From: Chitinophagaceae bacterium
GTDB lineage: Bacteria; Bacteroidota; Bacteroidia; Chitinophagales; Chitinophagaceae
Reading direction: 5' to 3'
Assembly (NCBI GenBank): GCA_009693715.1
Contig: SHWT01000005.1
Span: 1-33,547 of the forward strand
DNA length: 33,547 nucleotides
Position numbers and translations under genes: made by a program
In this document: piece after piece, positions 11,363 through 19,361 of the stretch
How positions within the stretch are numbered: position 1 is the first letter of the stretch
How the letters are laid out: the number at the start of each line of letters is the position of its first letter
The notes under the pieces: generated by a model
The model's input: only the letters and a program-made list of their open reading frames with translations
Told to the model about the DNA's origin: nothing
Database searches by the model: none

Positions 11363-13072
11363 ATGTCTATTTTCAGAAAAAAATCAATCGATAAAATTGT
11401 ACAGGATGCTGCTGCAGGATTGGGTGATGGACATAGTTCAAGTGGCTTAAAAAAAGTATTAGGCGTTCGTGATTTAACTTTTATGGGTATTGCTGCGGTG
11501 GTAGGTGCAGGAATTTTTTCAACCATTGGTACGGCTGCATTTCATGGGGGCCCTGGAATTTCATTATTATTTGTCATTACAGCAATTACTTGTGGATTTA
11601 GTGCTTTGTGTTATGCCGAATTTGCAAGTAGGGTTCCCATTGCAGGCAGTGCCTATACTTATGCCTATGTAACCTTTGGAGAATTAATTGCTTGGATTAT
11701 CGGATGGGCTTTGATTTTGGAATATGCCATTGGTAATATCGTGGTAGCTATAAGTTGGAGCGGATATTTTGTAAATTTATTAGAAGGACTTCATATTCAT
11801 TTGCCAGGTTGGTTGTCTACCAACTTTGAAACAGCGCAACAAGGTTATGAAGAAGCCATGTTGCATTTGAAATTGGGAGGTACCAAGGAAACATTTAGCA
11901 AGTTGGCAAGAGTTGGATATGATGCCATCACCAATGCGCCACTTATTGGAAGCTGGAAAGTAATTTTAAATATACCTGCTGCAATTATTGTTGCCTTAAT
12001 TACTGCTTTGGTATACAGAGGTATTAAAGAAAGTAAAAAGACTACCAATGCAATGGTTATTTTTAAGATATGCATTATTGTAGGTGTCATTATTTTAGGT
12101 TTCTTTTATGTAGACACCTCAAACTGGACCCCGTTTATGCCCAACGGCTTTAAAGGGGTATTGGCGGGTGTATCGGCAGTATTTTTTGCATTTATTGGTT
12201 TTGATGCCATTTCAACGACAGCGGAAGAGTGTAAGAATCCACAACGTGATTTACCTCGAGGCATGATTTACTCATTGGTTATTTGTACTGTTTTATATAT
12301 TTTAATTTCATTGGTATTAACTGGGATGGTAAATTATACACAATTAAAAGTGGATGATCCTTTGGCATTTGTTTTTGAAAAAATCGGGATGCATAAAATC
12401 GGTTATCTCATTTCGGTTAGTGCGGTTGTAGCAACAACAAGTGTATTGTTGGTTTTCCAATTAGGTCAACCTAGAATTTGGATGAGTATGAGTAGAGATG
12501 GTTTATTGCCTAAAAAATTCGCTAAGGTTCATCCCAAATTTGGTACTCCCACATTTGCCACGATTGTTACTGGACTATTTGTTGGTATCCCTTCTTTATT
12601 TATGTCTGTTAGTACGGTGACCGACCTTACTAGCATTGGAACTTTATTTGCCTTTGTTTTAGTTTGTTTTGGCGTATTGGTATTACCAAAATTATCGGCA
12701 GATGCTACACGTCAATCATTTAGATTGCCTTATATAAATGGACAGATCATTATCCCACTATTAGCGATTGTATTTATTTATTTTGGACAAGATCGAATCA
12801 TAACTGCTTTTGCAACAATAGGTAATGAAAACTATCAAGAAATATTATATTTAGTATTTGTATTTATTTTAATCATCGTTGCCTTATTTAGTTTCCTACG
12901 TAAATATTCTGTAATACCCGTTTTGGGAGCTCTGTGTTGTTTATACTTGATGATAGAAATTCCGGCAGTTAGTTGGGTATGGTTTTTTGTTTGGATGATC
13001 GTTGGTTTGATTTTTTATTCCTTTTATGGTCGTCGTAAAAGTTTATTGGCAAAGGAAGAAGGGGTTTCGTAA
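11363..13072 (+). CDS. APC-superfamily amino acid permease
   Basis: GIAAVVGAGIFSTIGTAA, CYAEFASRVPIAGSAYTYAYVTFGE, AFIGFDAISTTAEECKNPQRDLPRGM; many TM segments. Confidence 0.94.
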   Translation: MSIFRKKSIDKIVQDAAAGLGDGHSSSGLKKVLGVRDLTFMGIAAVVGAGIFSTIGTAAFHGGPGISLLFVITAITCGFSALCYAEFASRVPIAGSAYTYAYVTFGELIAWIIGWALILEYAIGNIVVAISWSGYFVNLLEGLHIHLPGWLSTNFETAQQGYEEAMLHLKLGGTKETFSKLARVGYDAITNAPLIGSWKVILNIPAAIIVALITALVYRGIKESKKTTNAMVIFKICIIVGVIILGFFYVDTSNWTPFMPNGFKGVLAGVSAVFFAFIGFDAISTTAEECKNPQRDLPRGMIYSLVICTVLYILISLVLTGMVNYTQLKVDDPLAFVFEKIGMHKIGYLISVSAVVATTSVLLVFQLGQPRIWMSMSRDGLLPKKFAKVHPKFGTPTFATIVTGLFVGIPSLFMSVSTVTDLTSIGTLFAFVLVCFGVLVLPKLSADATRQSFRLPYINGQIIIPLLAIVFIYFGQDRIITAFATIGNENYQEILYLVFVFILIIVALFSFLRKYSVIPVLGALCCLYLMIEIPAVSWVWFFVWMIVGLIFYSFYGRRKSLLAKEEGVS

Positions 13073-13082
13073 ATTTTGAATT

Positions 13083-14111
13083 ATGAAGTATCAGGTCGGG
13101 GATGAAATATTAGTATTACATAGTAATGAGGAGGGTATTATCATTGACATCATGAATGACAAAATGGTCATGATTGAAGTGCGGGGTGTAAAGTTCCCTG
13201 CTTATATGGATCAAATTGATTTTCCTTATTTTAAAAGATTTACGGAGAAGAAGTTATTTCAAGAAAAAAAAGTACCACAAAAAATTTACATAGATCAAAT
13301 ACCAAAGGAGAAGCTTCAAAAAAACGATAGTAAGGAGGACGATGGGGTGCATTTGAATTTGATACCCAAGTTTAGTTTGGATGATTTTAATGACGAAGTG
13401 GTCGAGAATTTAAAAATATTTTTATCCAATCGAACCAGGGTAGGCTATCAATTTGACTACAATCAATTGTTTTCTGGTCATGCCGACTTTTCTATTGCTT
13501 CCTCCATTCCACCACATACTGATTTTTATATTCATGATATACCATTTTCGTCGGTGAATGATGGCTTAAGTTTTAATATTGATTTTTCATTAACAGAACC
13601 GCATAAAAAAAAGGCGGATCATTTTGAAACCCAAGTAAAAATAAAGCCAAAGCAATTATTTCAACGAGTGGAGGATTTAAAGGAACATCAAAAAACTACG
13701 ATCTCCTATCCATTGTTTGAAGTGTATCCTGATAAAATTGAGGACAATCACATAACCATCGATGTTTTGCGCAACGCTGGTTATAAAGTGTATGATGTTT
13801 CTAAGATAAAACAAAATTTACCTGCTGCACGTTCGGTGGTTGATTTACATATTGAAAAGTTAGTAGATAAGCATAGCCATTTAAACAATGCTGAAATTAT
13901 ACAAATCCAAATAGAAGCTTTTGAAAAGTGGTTTGAGTTAGGACAACTAAATAGTTTACCATCCATGATCTTTATCCATGGCGTGGGTAAGGGCAAGTTA
14001 AAAGCGGAAATTCATGAGTTGTTAAAAATGAAGAAAGGCGTTAAGCGATTCATTAACCAATATTCTGATTTTTATGGCTTTGGCGCCACTGAGGTATTTT
14101 TTGAACATTAA
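13083..14111 (+). CDS. DUF2027/Smr-domain protein
   Basis: N-terminal VGDEILVLHSNEEGIIIDI; C-terminal Smr features VDLHIEKL and FIHGVGKGKLKAEIHELL. Confidence 0.87.
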   Translation: MKYQVGDEILVLHSNEEGIIIDIMNDKMVMIEVRGVKFPAYMDQIDFPYFKRFTEKKLFQEKKVPQKIYIDQIPKEKLQKNDSKEDDGVHLNLIPKFSLDDFNDEVVENLKIFLSNRTRVGYQFDYNQLFSGHADFSIASSIPPHTDFYIHDIPFSSVNDGLSFNIDFSLTEPHKKKADHFETQVKIKPKQLFQRVEDLKEHQKTTISYPLFEVYPDKIEDNHITIDVLRNAGYKVYDVSKIKQNLPAARSVVDLHIEKLVDKHSHLNNAEIIQIQIEAFEKWFELGQLNSLPSMIFIHGVGKGKLKAEIHELLKMKKGVKRFINQYSDFYGFGATEVFFEH

Positions 14112-14220
14112 CGGCACATTATGTTCTATTGCATATAAACCTTCACTAAAGTCATCTTATAGTGTTTTTTAGGCCCATCTAACAGGGGAAGTTCCCATTT
14201 CATACCAAATTATATTTTAG

Positions 14221-14228
14221 TACCTTTG
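14221..14228 (+). promoter_or_regulatory. Putative -7 element TACCTTTG for rnpB
   Basis: Exact TAnnTTTG; TTTC 19 nt further upstream could be the -33; ends 3-4 nt before RNase P helix P1. Confidence 0.65.
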
Positions 14229-14231
14229 CAC

Positions 14232-14575
14232 TACTACAAACCCGAGCTATCGTGGCAAGCAATTGCCAAGGAAAGTCCGGACAGCATAGGGTAACCCACC
14301 GGTGAATAGCCGGCGTCCCAGCAATGGGACAGAGAAAGTGCCACAGAAAATAACTACCTCGCAAGAGGAAAAGGTGAAAATGTACGGTAAGAGCGTACAG
14401 ATATTGCAAGTAATTGCTTTATCGGGTAAACCTTGGGTGCTGTAATGCCACGTAAAGGAGCGCTTAAGAACGACTCGTTCAAGTTCCAGGGTAGGCAGCA
14501 AGACTTTAACAGCAATGTTAAGGCTAGATAAATGATAGTTTAGAAACAGAATCCGGCTTATGAGGCTTGTAGTAC
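14232..14575 (+). ncRNA. rnpB: RNase P RNA, bacterial class A
   Basis: Conserved AGGAAAGTCCGGACA and ACAGAATCCGGCTTA; P1 helix TACTACAA (14232-14239) pairs with TTGTAGTA (14567-14574); T8 run follows. Confidence 0.95.
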
Positions 14576-14601
14576 TTTTTTTTATTAATTAAAACTAGAT
14601 C

Positions 14602-15691
14602 ATGACGATTGAACAAATTAAGCGCATGAAGGACCAGTTAAGCGTCCTAAGGAGGTTTCTTTGACGTCGATAACCGATTATATAAAGTAGCTACTGATAA
14701 ACAATTGTCCTTATCTCCCGGTTTCTGGGATGACAATGCACGTGCCACTGGCACGATGAAGGAAATTAAATTAAATGAATATTGGATTCATCTTTTTCAA
14801 GCGGTCGAAAATAGCTTAGAAGATTTTATTGTATTATTTGAATTTTGGAAAGGGGGCGACGCCACTGAACAAGAAACACAGGACGCCTATAACAAAGCCA
14901 TCACAGCCATTGAAGAAGCTGAATTTAAAAGCACATTAAATAAACCTGAGGATGAGTTACCTGCCGTGATGCAAATTAATCCTGGTGCAGGCGGAACAGA
15001 AAGTCAGGACTGGGCGGAAATGCTATTACGCATGTATACCATGTATGGCGAAAAGCAGGGTTGGACTGTAAGTTCATTGGATTATCAGGAAGGAGATGGC
15101 GCAGGGATTAAATCAGCTACGATTCAATTTGATGGCCCCTTTGCTTTTGGATTTTTAAAAGCAGAATCTGGGGTGCATCGTTTGGTGCGAATTTCACCCT
15201 TTGATAGTAATGCGAGGAGACATACTTCCTTTGCATCCGTATATGTTTATCCATTGATTGATGATACGATTGAAATTGTAGTAAACCCAGCGGATATCGA
15301 ATGGGAATTTTATCGCAGTGGCGGTAAGGGCGGACAAAACGTAAATAAAGTAGAAACTGCAGTTAGGTTAAGACACGCTTCCGGTATCATTGTTGAATGT
15401 CAGCAATCTCGTACGCAAGGAGAGAATAGAGAATTAGCTATGAAAATGTTGAAGAGCAGATTGTATGAGGCAGAAATGCGTAAAAAACAAGAAGCGTTGA
15501 ATGCCAATAATGCCACTAAGAAGAAAATAGAGTGGGGAAGCCAAATAAGAAGTTATGTTTTTCATCCCTATAAAATGATCAAAGATCATCGGACTGATTA
15601 TGAAGAAGGAAATGTAGGACCAGTGATGGATGGGGAGATAGATGGATTTATTAAAGCATTCCTAATGCAAGAAAAATCAGATCAGGCGTAA
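14602..15691 (+). CDS. prfB: Peptide chain release factor 2, programmed +1 frameshift
   Basis: ATG at 14602, 20 codons, then AGG AGG TTT CTT TGA C (TGA 14662-14664), continuing in +1 frame from GAC 14663. SPF anticodon tripeptide (RISPFDSNARRHTSF) and GGQ motif (SGGKGGQNVNKVETAVRL). Confidence 0.96.
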
Positions 15692-15694
15692 TTA

Positions 15695-17308
15695 TTATTT
15701 GGGAGATAAAATATCGAATTTGGATTTTGGGCGTTGCGCCTCAAGCCATTTAAATCCATTTAACTTTAAATCTGTTTTATTTGTTTTTTGAATTGGCGTA
15801 AGTGTTCCTTTAAGCTGATTGCGGAAAATAACCTTAGCGGGCTCACTATTTTCAAAAGTAATTTCAATGATTTGTGCATTGGAATGATTAACGCCCACAA
15901 AATTTTTATCATTATCCATGGCGAAATAAATATTTTCTGCATTACCCTTACAACGCATCTTTATGAGTTCTCCATCATTAAACCAAGCATTTAGCCGGCC
16001 GCCTTTTATTTGGTTATAATACTCTGTTGTATCAATTTTGTTTAGCGCCAATGCATTATTAAATACGTATAGTTGTTCCGGCTTTTTATTTTGAACATAC
16101 ATATAAATAGTATCTCCAGTAATTTGATTGTTATTGGCCCAGACAATAGGTTTTGATATTAATCGAATGGTAGAATCACTTAATGCATAAAATAAGCTAT
16201 CACATTTTGCTTGAAGTGAATCGGAATAAATTTGAACATGATGAAAAGCTTCAAAGTATTTGTTTAAAGTAGAATCGGTCATCTTTCCAACACTGTCTCT
16301 GGCATTCGGGAATGGACGTTTTAAGTCGCTTACTTTCCCGGAATATAAGGTATCTGCAGATACATATAAAGTGTCCTTGGTTTGTTTGATTAATAGTAAA
16401 GGAAGTTCGGTGGCTAATAAAGCACTTTTTTTCTTATCCGTTTTAATATTATTCGCTAATAAATCAAACCCTAGGGTATCTTTTGATTTGTATACCACAT
16501 TGCCTCTAAATTCTCCTAAACCTAGCGAATCGTCAATCGCCATATCATCAGCAATAAAAGTATAAGTGCTATCATCAATACTGGAACGCTCATACATATA
16601 GCCCTTTTTAGTACCTAAGTTATAATTTCCATTCCTCGTTCGAATGATACGTGCGCCTGAAATAATTTTAGTAGGGCTAATAAAATTAGCTAATTGTGAA
16701 TAAGTATTGTATTCAAGTGTGTCGGTGTAAATAGTATTATCAGGATCATTCGCTTCCACTTTTTTTCTGAATATGACATCTCTGGTTACGCCATAATAGA
16801 AACCTTCCACACTTTTTAATTTCGTTTTATTACGAACCAAAGTGCCACCCTTTTTAAAATACCCAATTTTCACCGATACATCATAATCCAAGGAGTCCGT
16901 GGTTAAAACGCCTCTACCATCTGTTAATCTTACCTTTTTTCGCAAGTAAGCTTTTTTAGTATTTCCAATGTATTTTAAATATTCGGAATAGGTGTGAACG
17001 CTATCGGCGTCGTTGATATGAATATTCCCAAAACCTTCTAATGTATTTTTGGTTGTATTTAATATTAAGCTATCACCATAAAGCAAGGTTTTACCTTGTC
17101 TAATTTTCACATGACCAACTAATATAAGATAGTCAATACTATCTATTTTTTTTACATTGTAACTTTCGGCGGATAAAAATTCAATGAGTTTACTATTACT
17201 ATCCACCATAGGTGGCGCAGGTAAATTATTTTGGACAGGGGTGGTTTGTCCTATGATTAAGGAGTAGGAGAGTATAGAAAATAATATGATAAACCCCCTT
17301 TTAATCAT
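15695..17308 (-). CDS. OstA-like protein, LptA/OstA-type
   Basis: Signal peptide; repeated OstA-type segments (LILVGHVKIRQGKTLLYGDSLILNTTKNTLEGFGNIHINDADSVHTYSEYLKYIG); next to MCE gene, near lptD. Confidence 0.85.
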   Translation of the reverse strand: MIKRGFIILFSILSYSLIIGQTTPVQNNLPAPPMVDSNSKLIEFLSAESYNVKKIDSIDYLILVGHVKIRQGKTLLYGDSLILNTTKNTLEGFGNIHINDADSVHTYSEYLKYIGNTKKAYLRKKVRLTDGRGVLTTDSLDYDVSVKIGYFKKGGTLVRNKTKLKSVEGFYYGVTRDVIFRKKVEANDPDNTIYTDTLEYNTYSQLANFISPTKIISGARIIRTRNGNYNLGTKKGYMYERSSIDDSTYTFIADDMAIDDSLGLGEFRGNVVYKSKDTLGFDLLANNIKTDKKKSALLATELPLLLIKQTKDTLYVSADTLYSGKVSDLKRPFPNARDSVGKMTDSTLNKYFEAFHHVQIYSDSLQAKCDSLFYALSDSTIRLISKPIVWANNNQITGDTIYMYVQNKKPEQLYVFNNALALNKIDTTEYYNQIKGGRLNAWFNDGELIKMRCKGNAENIYFAMDNDKNFVGVNHSNAQIIEITFENSEPAKVIFRNQLKGTLTPIQKTNKTDLKLNGFKWLEAQRPKSKFDILSPK

Positions 17309-18305
17309 GAGGGACAGTATCAGCGATAGGCTTACTCAATGGAGTTGATTTATCTTTTTTACCGAACACGGAAACATTAATATAGCGCTTTGGATGTACG
17401 CGAACATCGTCCAATAGTGTATTTAAGCTTGAGATGGTGTTTTTTAATTCTTTATACATTTCACCGTCATTCAATAATTTAGCTGCTGTGCCATCACCGG
17501 TATTGATTTTTTTCAATGTGGTAGATAGTTCACTTACCGCTGTTTGTAAACTTAAAATTGTATTTTTCAAGTCAGCTTGTTTAAGTGATTGTGTAGTGCT
17601 GTCTAAATTTTGTATAATAGAATTGATTTTACTATTATTTCCATTTAAATTTTTTATAAAGCTATTGACGTTGTCAAATGATTGTGCAATGGAGCCATCT
17701 TGTTTTTTAAGCATGCCCTCAATAGCCGCCATGGAAGTATTTAAATTTTTTGTTGTTTCTGTTAAGTTGGCAAGTATTGCGCTGAAATTTTCCTTGTTTT
17801 GATCATTTAATACCTTGTTGATATTGGTCAATACTTTTTCTAAAGAGTTGATTGTGTTTTTGGTTTGCTCCCCTAATGGAGAAAGCGTATTCATGATATC
17901 ACCCAATAAACTTGCCGATGGGGCAGTCTTAATAGTATCCTCATTGTTCATATAAGTAGTTGCATTTCCTAAAATTATAGTAATACTATTAGTGCCTAAT
18001 GGATTTTCTTGAATAGAGGCAATTGAATTTGCAGGAATTTTATAGGCCTTATTTAATCGAATAGCAATTGCTATTTCTGAAAGGTTGTCATTCATATTTT
18101 CAATATCAAAAATTGCACCTACTTGGTAGCCGTTTATAAATACAGGGTTTGAAACGATGAGCCCCTTGGTGTCCGTAAATTTTGCGTGGATGAAGTTGCC
18201 TGATTTGAACATGGTTTTGCCACGCAAAACATTAAACCCAATAATGATTAAGGTTACAGCAATGACTGTTAATGCGCCTACTTTTGTTTCATTCGATACT
18301 TTCAT
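17301..18305 (-). CDS. MlaD/MCE-family protein
   Basis: N-terminal TM then MCE domain (FKSGNFIHAKFTDTKGLIVSNPVFINGYQVGAIFDIE), coiled-coil C-terminus; overlaps the OstA-like ORF by 8 bp. Confidence 0.92.
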   Translation of the reverse strand: MKVSNETKVGALTVIAVTLIIIGFNVLRGKTMFKSGNFIHAKFTDTKGLIVSNPVFINGYQVGAIFDIENMNDNLSEIAIAIRLNKAYKIPANSIASIQENPLGTNSITIILGNATTYMNNEDTIKTAPSASLLGDIMNTLSPLGEQTKNTINSLEKVLTNINKVLNDQNKENFSAILANLTETTKNLNTSMAAIEGMLKKQDGSIAQSFDNVNSFIKNLNGNNSKINSIIQNLDSTTQSLKQADLKNTILSLQTAVSELSTTLKKINTGDGTAAKLLNDGEMYKELKNTISSLNTLLDDVRVHPKRYINVSVFGKKDKSTPLSKPIADTVPHD

Positions 18306-18382
18306 TGGATACGCTTATTGCGAGAGTTGGTTATATAATATAAAATTAGTTCAAAAAAAGGCTCATTGTTTAAATGGCCTTA

Positions 18383-19321
18383 CTATTTTACATTGTTCTT
18401 TTGTTGATTTTCAAGTGAAAACTTGTATCGAATTAGTGATTTAGTGATCACTTCACATATTTCTTTTTGTCCTGCTTCGCTATTCAAATAATCCTCGTCC
18501 TCTGGATTGGATAAAAAGCCAGTTTCAACTAGTACGGCAGGCATGGCTACCGCTTGTAAAACCCAGATACCTTTGGGGCGTTGTTTTGCCTCACGACTAA
18601 TTCTTCCAGCGTTTTTAAATTCTTCCTCAATCGTTAATGCCAAGCTTGCAGCACGCTGAAAGTATTGTTGTGTTAATAAGCTGGCCATCATGGACCTTGT
18701 CGGATCCGCATTTTTATTTAATTCTTTAATTTGTCGCTCAGATACAGAATCTAATTTCTCCACCATCTCATCCACCATCTCATCTGCTACTTCTTTTCGT
18801 TCATCTGATTTTCCAACACCGTATATGTAGGTTTCAGTTCCTCTAGCTGGGTTGGGACTATAGGTAATTTTATAATTAGGCACTTTGCGGGTAACTTTTC
18901 GCTTTTTCCCACCTTTTTTGACATAATAGGTTTTGTTAACATATCCAATCAGTTCTTTCTTTTTCAATGGGCCTGCAGAATTGGTATGAATACATACAAA
19001 TAAATCACCCTTAGCTTGATTTGCAAATTTCGCTTTTTCAACAACGGAGCTAAATAGATCTGTGGTTCTGGTCATGACCACTTCAACGTCAGGCAGGGAT
19101 TGACGAATATAATCTTCTAATTTTAATGAAATAGCCAAGGATACAGCTGCTTCAGTTGAATATTTACCTTTGGCACCGGGGTCAGTTCCACCATGCCCGG
19201 CATCAATAATAATTCGTTTTAATGATTTTGGCTGGTTTTGAGCGTGGCCGTTTAAGCAAATAAGGCTAAAAAAGGCAATACACCCAAAACGAAATGCTAA
19301 AATCAATCTATTTTGCTTCAT
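18383..19321 (-). CDS. N-acetylmuramoyl-L-alanine amidase, Amidase_3
   Basis: Signal peptide; IIIDAGHGGTDPGAKG, VCIHTNSAG, LTIEEEFKNAGRISREAKQRPKGIWVLQAVAMPAVLVETGFLSNPEDE. Confidence 0.95.
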   Translation of the reverse strand: MKQNRLILAFRFGCIAFFSLICLNGHAQNQPKSLKRIIIDAGHGGTDPGAKGKYSTEAAVSLAISLKLEDYIRQSLPDVEVVMTRTTDLFSSVVEKAKFANQAKGDLFVCIHTNSAGPLKKKELIGYVNKTYYVKKGGKKRKVTRKVPNYKITYSPNPARGTETYIYGVGKSDERKEVADEMVDEMVEKLDSVSERQIKELNKNADPTRSMMASLLTQQYFQRAASLALTIEEEFKNAGRISREAKQRPKGIWVLQAVAMPAVLVETGFLSNPEDEDYLNSEAGQKEICEVITKSLIRYKFSLENQQKNNVK

Positions 19322-19348
19322 AATCAGTGCCTTAATGGGGTTTTACTT

Positions 19349-19356
19349 TATTTTTG
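19349..19356 (+). promoter_or_regulatory. Putative -7 element TATTTTTG for lptD
   Basis: Exact TAnnTTTG, 5 nt before an in-frame GTG at 19362; lies inside the longer ORF beginning at 19335. Confidence 0.45.
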
Positions 19357-19361
19357 CAGCA

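Noticed and set aside
14144-14170. CACTA/TAGTG plus T6 as terminator of the Smr gene
   Set aside because: Only a 5-bp stem with a long loop; too weak to call.
14186-14196. GGGAAGTTCCC palindrome upstream of rnpB
   Set aside because: Short and near the expected -33 region, but with only 5-bp arms it cannot be separated from chance.
14200-14501. Minus-strand ORFs of 69 and 84 aa
   Set aside because: Antisense to the RNase P RNA.
17434-17802. 122-aa plus-strand ORF
   Set aside because: Antisense to the MCE gene; low-complexity Phe/Leu/Ser composition typical of shadow ORFs.
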